Shown piece by piece: positions 1 through 12,160 of a stretch of DNA of 64,000 bases. The stretch is from Stomorhina lunata (Eukaryota; Arthropoda; Insecta; Diptera; Rhiniidae): NCBI GenBank assembly GCA_933228675.1, contig OW121741.1, positions 20,676,875 through 20,740,874 on the forward strand, given 5' to 3'. Position 1 is the stretch's first letter. Every line of letters starts with the position of its first letter. The notes beneath the pieces were generated by a model. The model searched no databases. It was not told where the DNA came from and was given only the letters and a program-made list of their open reading frames with translations. Made by a program: the position numbers and the translations under genes.

Positions 1-766
1 AAAACTTGAGTTTAAGAAAATGTAAAAAAAATTTTGTTGGAAAATCGAAGTATAAAAAAATTAAGACAAATTGAATAGAATAACATGTGAGTGCAGTAAA
101 TTATCTCACGTTTACAAATACATATCTCATGAAGACGTGCAAAGAAGAAATTTTTATTTTTTAAACAAACTTCAGGTGGAGCAGATAAAGTAGCCTAGTG
201 TAGAAATTTATATTCTTGTTTATGCCAAATATAAGTAGAAAACTGAAAACAAACTTTATACTCGTACTACTAAGAATTTAAAGCAATTAATTTATATGAA
301 TTGGAATCTACTAAACTGTACTATTCACTACTGATTTAACTGGATTTTATTTAAGCTCATTTAATTGAGTTCAAAGTCACTGTCACCCAACACTTTTCTT
401 TAAATAAGATATCCTGTTGATCATATCCTCTATATATAAAAGTTTTGAGAAACAATAAAACATGACTGAAGTCTAATGCAGTTTTTCCTTTCAAACGTTA
501 TTTAGCTCATATTGAAATAATGACAAGATGAAATTGCACGAAAAAACTTAAGCTATTTTTAAGAAAGTATAAAAGGAAATAGCTTATTTTTTCCTAAGAA
601 AGACACGCCTGGGTTAAGTTTTTGTTAAGAACTAAATAAATAAGTACCTTGTCAAGGTAATGTTTCAAGCAGCAAAGGAAATAACGGGGATTGAACTAAA
701 AAAAAGCTGAAATTTGACTAAAGAAACATAATATGAAGAGATATTTTTCCTATAATATCAGGGATT
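1..766. other. AT-rich intergenic stretch, no gene seen
   Basis: No open frame of note, no repeat array and no recognisable element is visible. Short A and T runs are common. The last bases before the satellite contain an imperfect first copy of its unit. Confidence 0.6.
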
Positions 767-1548
767 CATAGTCTTGCCATAGTCTAGTCATAGTCTAGTC
801 ATAGTCTAGTCATAGTCTAGTCATAGTCTAGTCATAGTCTAGTCATAGTCTAGTCATAGTCTAGTCATAGTCTAGTCATAGTCTAGTCATAGTCTAGTCA
901 TAGTCTAGTCATAGTCTAGTCATAGTCTAGTCATAGTCTAGTCATAGTCTAGTCATAGTCTAGTCATAGTCTAGTCATAGTCTAGTCATAGTCTAGTCAT
1001 AGTCTAGTCATAGTCTAGTCATAGTCTAGTCATAGTCTAGTCATAGTCTAGTCATAGTCTAGTCATAGTCTAGTCATAGTCTAGTCATAGTCTAGTCATA
1101 GTCTAGTCATAGTCTAGTCATAGTCTAGTCATAGTCTAGTCATAGTCTAGTCATAGTCTAGTCATAGTCTAGTCATAGTCTAGTCATAGTCTAGTCATAG
1201 TCTAGTCATAGTCTAGTCATAGTCTAGTCATAGTCTAGTCATAGTCTAGTCATAGTCTAGTCATAGTCTAGTCATAGTCTAGTCATAGTCTAGTCATAGT
1301 CTAGTCATAGTCTAGTCATAGTCTAGTCATAGTCTAGTCATAGTCTAGTCATAGTCTAGTCATAGTCTAGTCATAGTCTAGTCATAGTCTAGTCATAGTC
1401 TAGTCATAGTCTAGTCATAGTCTAGTCATAGTCTAGTCATAGTCTAGTCATAGTCTAGTCATAGTCTAGTCATAGTCTAGTCATAGTCTAGTCATAGTCT
1501 AGTCATAGTCTAGTCATAGTCTAGTCATAGTCTAGTCATAGTCTAGTC
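767..1548. repeat. 11-bp satellite, unit CATAGTCTAGT, about 71 copies
   Basis: The unit CATAGTCTAGT is repeated head to tail about 71 times. After one degenerate unit at the left edge, I saw no substitution until the array stops abruptly at CTAGTCGACTG. Such homogeneity suggests recent expansion or strong homogenisation. The 11-bp period is close to one helical turn. Read on the minus strand the unit starts ACTAGA, a hexamer shared with the other 11-bp satellite at 21.9-23.3 kb. Confidence 0.97.
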
Positions 1549-2610
1549 GACTGAATCTCTTCTACAAACTTGAAGTACTTATTTATAATTGTTTTTGAAC
1601 TAAATGAGAATTATATTAAATGAAGTTGATTGTATGTTTGTGCCATAATTCTTACACAAAATTTTGTTCTGACATTTTCAATTGTATTTTGTAATTCTAA
1701 ATAAAATTGTTTCAATCCAAAAAATACTGGTTGATACTTTGGCCTTTTAGCATTAAAAGACTAGAATGATTTATGAAGAAAGTCACAGAATTAGTTTCAA
1801 TGTAAACTTTTCTTTGATGTCTCCAAATGTTGTTAATGATCTTATATCTTTATTTTGTTTCCCTTTTGCCAAATAACGATTAGCTCTGGGCACATGTTTT
1901 TTAATCTTTGTCTTTCAATGTCCTTGGAATATGTAAGGAAGAATGTATTAGGATTGTTAATATATTTTTATATTTGTTTGAGTTTGGCAAAAATAGCATT
2001 TTGTTATTATAAACTTGAAGAATAAGTTGAGTTTTATGGAATAATTGAAAAATTAAAGATTTTTTTATTGACTTTGAATTATAATTGTTATAACTTTAAA
2101 CTTAGTCTATGTCTTTTGAAAGTTAATAAAATCTGACCTTTAGACCGCAATTGCTTTCCCAGAATAACTGACATGACAGCTTTGCTAAAAGACCTTAATT
2201 ATCAACCGCCTCCAGTTTTTGCACAACTGCTTTTAACCGACATTATCTAACAATTAGTAACTTCAACAAAATATTTGTTTTAATTTCATTCTCAGACATT
2301 TTCTCATCTCTACTTAAAATAGTCATTTGATTTAATACTTTTCTTGTCTTTTTGCTTTTAGTGCTAAATATTTTCAGTATAAATTTTTTTCTACAAATAA
2401 TACTTTAAAATTTCCAGGAAAAAAAAAAAAATAAGCTGAAATATAAGAAAAGCGATAATAGTTAGTTTGTAAGTAAAGTAAATATTTTACACTGGGCCGG
2501 AAAAGTTGACTACTTAGCGGATATGTGAAGAATTATTGAGTGATGACCAAGTTATTAAAATATTTGGGGTTATGAGCCCTACTTAGTACAGCCACTTGGA
2601 AATCTCATTT
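1549..2610. other. AT-rich intergenic stretch
   Basis: Single-copy-looking AT-rich DNA. No coding region, RNA gene or tandem array was seen. A poly-A run lies near 2420-2432. Confidence 0.55.
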
Positions 2611-3700
2611 TCTCTCTAACGTCAACTTTTCTATAGAAATGTCTTTCTAACGTCAACTTTTCTATAGAAATGTCTTCATATCGTCGACTTTTCTATGGAA
2701 ATGCCTTCCCATCGTCAACTTTTCTATAGAAATGTCTTCCTACCGTCAACTTTTCTATAGAAATGTCTTCCTATTGTCAACTTTTCTATAGAAATGTCTT
2801 CCTATCGTCAACTTTTCTATAGAAATGTCTTCCTATCGTCAACTTTTCTATAGAAATGTCTTCCTATCGTCAACTTTTCTATAGAAATGTCTTCCTATCG
2901 TCAACTTTTCTATAGAAATGTCTTCCTATCGTCAACTTTTCTATAGAAATGTCTTCCTATCGTCAACTTTTCTATAGAAATGTCTTCCTATCGTCAACTT
3001 TTCTATAGAAATGTCTTCCTATCGTCAACTTTTCTATAGAAATCTCTTTCTATCGTCGACTTTTCTATAGAAGTGTCTTCCTATCGTCAACTTTTCTATA
3101 GAAATGTCTTCCTATCGTCAACTTTTCTATAGAAATGTCTTCATATCGTCAACATTTCTATAGAAATGTCTTCCTATCGTCAACTTTTCTATAGAAATGT
3201 CTTCCTATCGTCAACTTTTCTATAGAAATGTCGTTCTATCGCCAACTTTTCTATAGAAATGTCTTCCTATAGTCAAATTTTCTATAGAAATGTCTTCCTA
3301 TCGTCAACTTTTCTATAGAAATCTCTTCCTATCGTCAACTTTTCTATAGAAATGTCTTCCTATCGTCAACTTTTCTATAGAAATGTCTTCCTATCGTCAA
3401 CTTTTCTATAGAAATGTCTTCCTATCGTCAACTTTTCTATAGAAATGTCTTCCTATCGTCAACATTTCTATAGAAATGTCTTCCTATCGTCAACTTTTCT
3501 ATAGAAATGCCTTCCTATCGTCAACTTTTCTATAGAAATGTCGTTCTATCGCCAACTTTTCTATAGAAATATCTTCCTTTGATCAACTTTTCTGAAGAAA
3601 TGTCTTCCTAGAGTCAACTTTTCTATAGAAATGTTTTCCTATGGTCAACTTTTCTATAGACATGTCATCCTATCATCAACTTTTCTATAGAAATGTCTTC
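2611..3700. repeat. 31-bp satellite A with CTATAG palindrome core, about 35 copies
   Basis: Head-to-tail 31-bp units; one clean copy occupies 2827-2857. Each joins a GTCTTCCTATCGTCAAC segment to TTTTCTATAGAAA. The edges are diverged and the centre nearly uniform. Rare variants recur at exact multiples: TCGTTCTATCGCC at 3231 and 3541, and CAACATTTC near 3150 and 3460, both 310 bp (ten units) apart. This is therefore a higher-order repeat. The unit is closely related to the array at 24.5-26.6 kb. Confidence 0.96.
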
Positions 3701-4640
3701 AATTTTTTGCCCAAAAGTCTTTAAACGACTATCACTTTGTTAAAAAAAAGTGTTCAAATAGAAAATTTAATCTGTTTCACATAAAATCATCTTTTTTTAT
3801 TAAAAAATTTTTCAATTTTCTTCAATTTTTTTTTTGTTAAACATTTTTTAAATGTCTATAACTTTTTTTATGGCTATTAAATGGAAAACTGACGTTAATA
3901 TGGAGTTACTAAAGTTTTTAGATAAAATCAAATTTTTTATAAAATTGATTTTTCTTCTTTAATTTTTCTTTAAAGTTGATTTTTTGTTAATAAATTTTTA
4001 AACTTCTATAACTTGTTTATATGGCATCTAAATGGAATACTAACCTTAACATGAAATTACTAAAGTTTTTAGATAAAATCAAAATTTTTTATATAAAATT
4101 TATTTTTTTTTATCAAAAAACTAAAATTTTTCTTGAAAAGTAGATTTTTTTTATCAAAATTTTTTAAACGTCTATAACTTTTTTATATGTCATTTAAATG
4201 GAAAACTAACCATAATATGGAATTACTAAAGTTTTAAGATAAAATCAAATTTTTAGTATAAAAAAAAAACTGATTTTTTTATCAAAAAACTTAAATTTTT
4301 CTTAAAAAGTCAATTTTTTTGATCGAAATTGTTTAAACTTCCATAACTTTTTTATATGGCTATTACATGGGAAACTGACCTTAGTATGGAATTAATAAAG
4401 TTTTAAGAAAATATTAAAATTTTTTATATAAAATCGTTTTTTTTATCAGAAAATTTAAAATTTTTCTTAAAAAATCGATTTTTTCAAACAAAAATTTTTA
4501 AAAGTTTATAACTTTGATAAATGGTTTTCAAGTAGAAAATAGACCTTAATTTGGAATCACTAAAATTTGTTGTATAAAATCAAAGTTTTTCATATAAAAT
4601 CATAATTTTTTATATAAAATCGATTTTTTTTCAAAAAAGC
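3701..4640. repeat. Degenerate tandem array, period about 150-170 bp
   Basis: A diverged phrase of the form TCTATAACTTTTTTATATGG followed by a run ending AAATGG recurs near 3856, 4006, 4170, 4340 and 4505. Between copies come ATAAAATC, a T-rich run and ATCAAAAAAC. The same phrase continues at 5.9-7.6 kb, so the two blocks are probably one old array interrupted by the stretch between them. Confidence 0.75.
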
Positions 4641-5925
4641 TTTAAAGGCTCTTAGTAGAAAGATAGAGTTCCCTTTTTAAGTTTTTGAACCAGGAAGATA
4701 GAGATCCCTTTTTTCAGTTTTTGAACCAGCCTAGTATAGTCTAGCTATAAGAATGCACCATAAATTCTCAGAATGGAGGACAAAGTATAATAATGGTGGG
4801 TAATTAAAACAACTTTCAAACACAGAAATAACACTTTGGGTGGGAATGGTTGAAATAAAGAGAAAATAGGTTAAACTTTTAAAATGTTAAAACTAAAAAC
4901 AACTAAAACTATTGTATAATAACAAAATAATTGTAATTAAGTTTAAGACAAAATGATTTAAAAACAATAATGATCCAAATAATCGAAGGAAACGGATGAA
5001 GTGGCTAATGTGAAGTTTTTAAATGAAACCGGAAATGAGCAAAAATTTAATCTAAACGAATTAGGAAGGAAGTTAAGAGGGTTTTAAGGAAGATAATGAA
5101 ATCAAAAACAAAAAATAAAAAGTAGGGGCAAATGTCTTACTTCACTTGTGTTGTGTAGGGAATTTCCACATATTTTTAGTTCTCGTTAAACCAAAAATGC
5201 TGAAAACCCAAAAATGTGAAAAATATTTTCAAGAAATCATTGAAGTGTTAAGTTTTAGAAAAAGCTATAATATAATTTTTTTATAGCAATTACCCAAGAA
5301 GGACAAACTATTCTCAAAGCATTAAAAGTATAAAAGCAGCAGTAAAATAAAACTTACTAACACTAGACAACAAAATTATTTCAGAATTTTTAGTACAAAT
5401 ATTTTTTCTAAGAACTTAAAAATTTTAGAGCAGTTTTGGCCATTCTTTGAGTGGCAGGGTAATAACAACAATTTACATTAGACAAGAAACCTTTTTCTCT
5501 ACACGTACTCAAAAAAAAAAAACATAAACAACAACGCATACATCAAATACAATATGAGAACACATTCTCACTTTTAGATTGAGCACTCTCATTTGAAAAC
5601 CCTCTCCATTTGGCCAACATTGTTCTAGAGTATTTATTGTGTTACAATACTTCAAAAAATTTAAAGTGGGTTTCCATCACAACATTTTCCTGTTGCCTTG
5701 TGTAATCAACTTAAATTGATTTTAATTAAAAGCGTCAGAGCAAAAGTCATTGGCACGTATAAGTGTGTGCTTTAATTAATAGTAATTGTTGAAAGAAGCA
5801 ATTGTTGCAAAAAAAAAAAAAAAATAATTATAAAAATATGAAATTTAATTGAAATCATATTTTTTTTTTAGAAATCATGAACATGAAAAACTACTTAAAG
5901 AAAGAAATAAGATTAAGAGTAGAAA
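4641..5925. other. AT-rich stretch interrupting the degenerate array
   Basis: It begins with a diverged duplication of about 34 bp around 4660-4728 (GATAGAGTTCCC and GATAGAGATCCC, each followed by TTTTTGAACCAG). The rest looks single copy and contains poly-A runs near 5508 and 5810. No credible gene was seen. Confidence 0.5.
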
Positions 5926-7576
5926 AAAGTTTTTAAAATAAAATCGATTTTTTTATCATAAAAATTTAAAAGGCCATAACTTTTTCAAATGACGTTTAAA
6001 TGGAAAAGGGGAATTTATTTAGAATCAGAGATTCAAAACTTTTTATATAAAACCGATTTTTTGATCAAGAAACTTTGTTTAATTGCATTAAAATGTAAAA
6101 CGGAACTTATTTTAAATCACTAAAATGACACTTAAATCTAAATCTAGCCTTAATTTTGAATCACTCAAATAGGTCTTATAAAATCGATTTTATTTACTAA
6201 AAACTTTTTAAAATCACAAAAATCAAAATTTTTCTTAAAAAATCAAAATTTTTCATATAAAATCGATTTTTTGGTAAAAAAAAACTTTAATACTTCCATA
6301 ACTTTATCAAATGGTGTTAAAATGGAAAACAGGGTTTTAATTGAAATTATAAAAATTTTTCTCTTAAAATGAAAATTTTTCATATAAAATAAAAATTTTT
6401 TATAAAAAATCTATATTTTTCATATAAATTCGTTTTTTTTGCTCAAAAAACCTTTAATGTCTATAACTCTATCAAATGGCTTTTTAATAGAAAAACGGCT
6501 TTTATTTAATTCATATAAATTTTTTCATACAAATTAAAAATTTTTCATAAAAAAATTGAAATTAAAAAAAACTCGATTTTTAAAAAAAAAAATTTAAAAA
6601 AAAATGTTTTTTAAGGCGTTTAAATGGACTTTAATTTGCAATCACTAAAATTTTTCATTTTAAATCTAAATTTCTTAAAAAAAACGATTTTTTAATCAAG
6701 AATCCTTAATCGATTTTTAAACAAGAATCTTAAATATTTTGGAAAACGGAAACTAATTTCGCATCTCATACAATTTTTATAGAAAATCAACATTGTTTTT
6801 TAACCAAATCAACATTTTTCCTACGAAATCCATTTTTTTTTATAAAAAATAGATTTTTTGATAAAAAAAATCTTTAAACTGCTACAATTTTGTTAAATGG
6901 AGTTTTAATGTTAAACAAACTTTAATTTAGAAACACAAAAATGTTTATACCGAATTAAAATTTTTCCTATGAAATCAAAATTTTTTATAAAAAAAACGAT
7001 TTTTTTGCTCAAAATCTTTAAACGGCTTCAATTTTTTTAAATGGCGTTTAAATGAAAAAAGGGCTTTAATTTGGATTTACTTACATTTTTTTATATAAAA
7101 TCAAAATTTTAACATAAAAACAAAATATTTCCTATAAAATCAAAATTTTTTATAAAAAGTCGATTTTTTGGAACAAAAATGATTAAACGGCTATATGTTT
7201 GTAATATAGCGTTTGAATGGAAAACAACCTTTAAGGAGGAATCACAACAATTTTTCAATATCAAATCATATAAAATAAAAGTTTATCATACAAAATCAAA
7301 ATTTTTAATATAAAATCGATTTTTTTGGACTTTTTATCTCTGTAACTTTATAAAATGGCATTTAAATTAAAAGCCGGCTCTAAATTGGAATCACTAAAAT
7401 TTTTCTTATAAAATAAAAATTTTCGATGTGACTTTTTATACATTTAAATTATTTTTTTATAAAAATCGATATTTTCGATCAAAAATCTTTAAAAGACTTT
7501 TAAATAGAAATCGTCTCTTTATTTGGAATCACCAAAATGCTCCATATAAATTCAAAATTTTTATATAAAAACGATT
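5926..7576. repeat. Degenerate tandem array, second block
   Basis: This continues the period of about 150-170 bp. The CATAACTTT...AAATGG phrase appears near 5973, 6293, 6460, 6880, 7023, 7190 and 7340, separated by ATAAAATC, GATTTTTT and AAAATTTTT runs. Copies are strongly diverged with many indels, so this is an old array. It abuts the 10-bp satellite directly at its right edge. Confidence 0.75.
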
Positions 7577-10500
7577 TGTCTGTCTGTGTCTGTCTGTGTC
7601 TGTCTGTGTCTGTCTGTGTCTGTCTGTGTCTGTCTGTGTCTGTCTGTGTCTGTCTGTGTCTGTCTGTGTCTGTCTGTGTCTGTCTGTGTCTGTCTGTGTC
7701 TGTCTGTGTCTGTCTGTGTCTGTCTGTGTCTGTCTGTGTCTGTCTGTGTCTGTCTGTGTCTGTCTGTGTCTGTCTGTGTCTGTCTGTGTCTGTCTGTGTC
7801 TGTCTGTGTCTGTCTGTGTCTGTCTGTGTCTGTCTGTGTCTGTCTGTGTCTGTCTGTGTCTGTCTGTGTCTGTCTGTGTCTGTCTGTGTCTGTCTGTGTC
7901 TGTCTGTGTCTGTCTGTGTCTGTCTGTGTCTGTCTGTGTCTGTCTGTGTCTGTCTGTGTCTGTCTGTGTCTGTCTGTGTCTGTCTGTGTCTGTCTGTGTC
8001 TGTCTGTGTCTGTCTGTGTCTGTCTGTGTCTGTCTGTGTCTGTCTGTGTCTGTCTGTGTCTGTCTGTGTCTGTCTGTGTCTGTCTGTGTCTGTCTGTGTC
8101 TGTCTGTGTCTGTCTGTGTCTGTCTGTGTCTGTCTGTGTCTGTCTGTGTCTGTCTGTGTCTGTCTGTGTCTGTCTGTGTCTGTCTGTGTCTGTCTGTGTC
8201 TGTCTGTGTCTGTCTGTGTCTGTCTGTGTCTGTCTGTGTCTGTCTGTGTCTGTCTGTGTCTGTCTGTGTCTGTCTGTGTCTGTCTGTGTCTGTCTGTGTC
8301 TGTCTGTGTCTGTCTGTGTCTGTCTGTGTCTGTCTGTGTCTGTCTGTGTCTGTCTGTGTCTGTCTGTGTCTGTCTGTGTCTGTCTGTGTCTGTCTGTGTC
8401 TGTCTGTGTCTGTCTGTGTCTGTCTGTGTCTGTCTGTGTCTGTCTGTGTCTGTCTGTGTCTGTCTGTGTCTGTCTGTGTCTGTCTGTGTCTGTCTGTGTC
8501 TGTCTGTGTCTGTCTGTGTCTGTCTGTGTCTGTCTGTGTCTGTCTGTGTCTGTCTGTGTCTGTCTGTGTCTGTCTGTGTCTGTCTGTGTCTGTCTGTGTC
8601 TGTCTGTGTCTGTCTGTGTCTGTCTGTGTCTGTCTGTGTCTGTCTGTGTCTGTCTGTGTCTGTCTGTGTCTGTCTGTGTCTGTCTGTGTCTGTCTGTGTC
8701 TGTCTGTGTCTGTCTGTGTCTGTCTGTGTCTGTCTGTGTCTGTCTGTGTCTGTCTGTGTCTGTCTGTGTCTGTCTGTGTCTGTCTGTGTCTGTCTGTGTC
8801 TGTCTGTGTCTGTCTGTGTCTGTCTGTGTCTGTCTGTGTCTGTCTGTGTCTGTCTGTGTCTGTCTGTGTCTGTCTGTGTCTGTCTGTGTCTGTCTGTGTC
8901 TGTCTGTGTCTGTCTGTGTCTGTCTGTGTCTGTCTGTGTCTGTCTGTGTCTGTCTGTGTCTGTCTGTGTCTGTCTGTGTCTGTCTGTGTCTGTCTGTGTC
9001 TGTCTGTGTCTGTCTGTGTCTGTCTGTGTCTGTCTGTGTCTGTCTGTGTCTGTCTGTGTCTGTCTGTGTCTGTCTGTGTCTGTCTGTGTCTGTCTGTGTC
9101 TGTCTGTGTCTGTCTGTGTCTGTCTGTGTCTGTCTGTGTCTGTCTGTGTCTGTCTGTGTCTGTCTGTGTCTGTCTGTGTCTGTCTGTGTCTGTCTGTGTC
9201 TGTCTGTGTCTGTCTGTGTCTGTCTGTGTCTGTCTGTGTCTGTCTGTGTCTGTCTGTGTCTGTCTGTGTCTGTCTGTGTCTGTCTGTGTCTGTCTGTGTC
9301 TGTCTGTGTCTGTCTGTGTCTGTCTGTGTCTGTCTGTGTCTGTCTGTGTCTGTCTGTGTCTGTCTGTGTCTGTCTGTGTCTGTCTGTGTCTGTCTGTGTC
9401 TGTCTGTGTCTGTCTGTGTCTGTCTGTGTCTGTCTGTGTCTGTCTGTGTCTGTCTGTGTCTGTCTGTGTCTGTCTGTGTCTGTCTGTGTCTGTCTGTGTC
9501 TGTCTGTGTCTGTCTGTGTCTGTCTGTGTCTGTCTGTGTCTGTCTGTGTCTGTCTGTGTCTGTCTGTGTCTGTCTGTGTCTGTCTGTGTCTGTCTGTGTC
9601 TGTCTGTGTCTGTCTGTGTCTGTCTGTGTCTGTCTGTGTCTGTCTGTGTCTGTCTGTGTCTGTCTGTGTCTGTCTGTGTCTGTCTGTGTCTGTCTGTGTC
9701 TGTCTGTGTCTGTCTGTGTCTGTCTGTGTCTGTCTGTGTCTGTCTGTGTCTGTCTGTGTCTGTCTGTGTCTGTCTGTCTCTGTCTGTCTCTGTCTGTGTC
9801 TGTCTGTGTCTGTCTGTGTCTGTCTGTGTCTGTCTATGTCTGTCTGTGTCTGTCTGTGTCTGTCTGTGTCTGTCTGTGTCTGTCTGTGTCTGTCTGTGTC
9901 TGTCTGTGTCTGTCTGTGTCTGTCTGTGTCTGTCTGTGTCTGTCTGTGTCTGTCTGTGTCTGTCTGTGTCTGTCTGTGTCTGTCTGTGTCTGTCTGTGTC
10001 TGTCTGTGTCTGTCTGTCTCTGTCTGTGTCTGTCTGTGTCTGTCTATGTCTGTCTGTGTCTGTCTGTGTCTGTCTGTGTCTGTCTGTGTCTGTCTGTGTC
10101 TGTCTGTGTCTGTCTGTGTCTGTCTGTGTCTGTCTGTGTCTGTCTGTGTCTGTCTGTGTCTGTCTGTGTCTGTCTGTGTCTGTCTGTGTCTGTCTGTGTC
10201 TGTCTGTGTCTGTCTGTGTCTGTCTGTGTCTGTCTGTGTCTGTCTGTGTCTGTCTGTCTCTGTCTGTCTCTGTCTGTGTCTGTCTGTGTCTGTCTGTGTC
10301 TGTCTATGTCTGTCTGTGTCTGTCTGTGTCTGTCTGTGTCTGTCTGTGTCTGTCTGTGTCTGTCTGTGTCTGTCTGTGTCTGTCTGTGTCTGTCTGTGTC
10401 TGTCTGTGTCTGTCTGTGTCTGTCTGTGTCTGTCTGTGTCTGTCTGTGTCTGTCTGTGTCTGTCTGTGTCTGTCTGTGTCTGTCTGTGTCTGTCTGTGTC

Positions 10501-11369
10501 TGTCTGTGTCTGTCTGTCTCTGTCTGTGTCTGTCTGTGTCTGTCTATGTCTGTCTGTGTCTGTCTGTGTCTGTCTGTGTCTGTCTGTGTCTGTCTGTGTC
10601 TGTCTGTGTCTGTCTGTGTCTGTCTGTGTCTGTCTGTGTCTGTCTGTGTCTGTCTGTGTCTGTCTGTGTCTGTCTGTGTCTGTCTGTGTCTGTCTGTGTC
10701 TGTCTGTGTCTGTCTGTGTCTGTCTGTGTCTGTCTGTGTCTGTCTGTGTCTGTCTGTGTCTGTCTGTGTCTGTCTGTGTCTGTCTGTGTCTGTCTGTGTC
10801 TGTCTGTGTCTGTCTGTGTCTGTCTGTGTCTGTCTGTGTCTGTCTGTGTCTGTCTGTGTCTGTCTGTGTCTGTCTGTGTCTGTCTGTGTCTGTCTGTGTC
10901 TGTCTGTGTCTGTCTGTGTCTGTCTGTGTCTGTCTGTGTCTGTCTGTGTCTGTCTGTGTCTGTCTGTGTCTGTCTGTGTCTGTCTGTGTCTGTCTGTGTC
11001 TGTCTGTGTCTGTCTGTGTCTGTCTGTGTCTGTCTGTGTCTGTCTGTGTCTGTCTGTGTCTGTCTGTGTCTGTCTGTGTCTGTCTGTGTCTGTCTGTGTC
11101 TGTCTGTGTCTGTCTGTGTCTGTCTGTGTCTGTCTGTGTCTGTCTGTGTCTGTCTGTGTCTGTCTGTGTCTGTCTGTGTCTGTCTGTGTCTGTCTGTGTC
11201 TTTCTGTGTCTGCCTGTGTCTGTCTTTGTCTGTCTGTGTCTGTCTATGTCTGTCTGTGTCTGCCTGTGTCTGTCTTTGTCTGTCTTTGTCTGTCTGTGTC
11301 TGTCTGTGTCTGTCTGTGTCTATCTGTATCTGTCTGTATCTGTCTGTCTGTCTATCTGTGTCTGTCTTT
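7577..11369. repeat. 10-bp satellite, unit TGTCTGTGTC, about 379 copies
   Basis: Perfect 10-bp units run from 7577 to about 9770 with no substitution seen (about 219 copies). Rare variant units follow: TGTCTGTCTC and TGTCTATGTC. The right 170 bp is diverged and ends in pure TGTC-type microsatellite. All three forward frames lack stops because the unit contains none; the resulting cysteine, valine, leucine and serine peptides are not proteins. The motif resembles the GTCY microsatellite inside the DINE-1-like elements of this window. Confidence 0.98.
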
Positions 11370-12160
11370 TATCCGTCCTTCTTTATTTCGTTGTTTTTTA
11401 TATAAAGTAAATTGTGTAACTTGCAAAAATCGCCTCAATGTCAAATTTTATTCCTATTTTTCCTCATAAAAATGTTAATTCCTCGAAAGAATATAATCAT
11501 TAATTGTACAATTTATTTAGCTGTTTCTTATTTGTTTTCTGGTTTCATTTAACATAATTTTTTGTATTTTTTCCAGATTTTCAAACGATTAAATGAGGCC
11601 AAATTATCTGTTATATGAATTTAACTGAAACAGCAAAATCGTTTGAATTAATATGGACAAAAGCCAAAAGTAAAACCAAACAAACAAATTGGAATTTAAT
11701 TAATGAACTTAATACGGAGAAGAAAAAATATTCGAAAAAATCTGAAATCGCAGAAAAACTCGATACAATATGATTCAGGAGTGAAAAAAAAATACAAGAA
11801 ATAATTAATTGTCTTAAATGATGCATGAAGAGAAAAGTTAAATGGCAGGTGGTGGTTTCTGTGGCCAAGCGTTTGGAGGAGTCTGATATACCAAATGTAT
11901 TGTAAGGATTCGTGATAAAAGGGATTTTAATTGAGAACTATATGCTTAATTATTGTTAAATGAATGTTTAAGGATTAAGGGAAAAAATAATGAAAAAAGA
12001 ACTATATTAAAGGCAAAATTAATAAAAGTAAAAATAAATATGTTCAAGGACATATTTTTAAAGGGTAATTTATCATCATAGTCCTTATATAATATATCTT
12101 TGTATTATATTGTATTATATTGAAACCGATATTTTGAGTATTTTTTTTTTTTTGTATAAA
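11370..12160. other. AT-rich stretch, possible short coding remnant
   Basis: Mostly featureless. A 52-codon open frame on the plus strand at 11615-11773 has a protein-like mix of residues (E, T, K, W, N). A pyrimidine tract ending in CAG lies 40 bp upstream, but that splice site would enter through a stop in this frame. I cannot name a family, and AT-rich DNA produces such frames by chance. Confidence 0.35.

Noticed and set aside
7537..11469. Open frames of 1269-1310 codons in all three forward frames
   Set aside because: They are the 10-bp satellite read without stops; the peptides are a repeat of C, V, L and S with no domain, and all three frames are equally open.
11615..11773. A 52-codon plus-strand frame with a protein-like residue mix
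   Set aside because: No start context, no motif, and the nearby splice-acceptor-like site is out of frame. A chance frame in AT-rich DNA is as likely.
11611..11868. 85-codon minus-strand frame with hydrophobic stretches
   Set aside because: Hydrophobicity follows from T-rich DNA on that strand. No signal-peptide organisation, TATA box or polyadenylation signal stood out.
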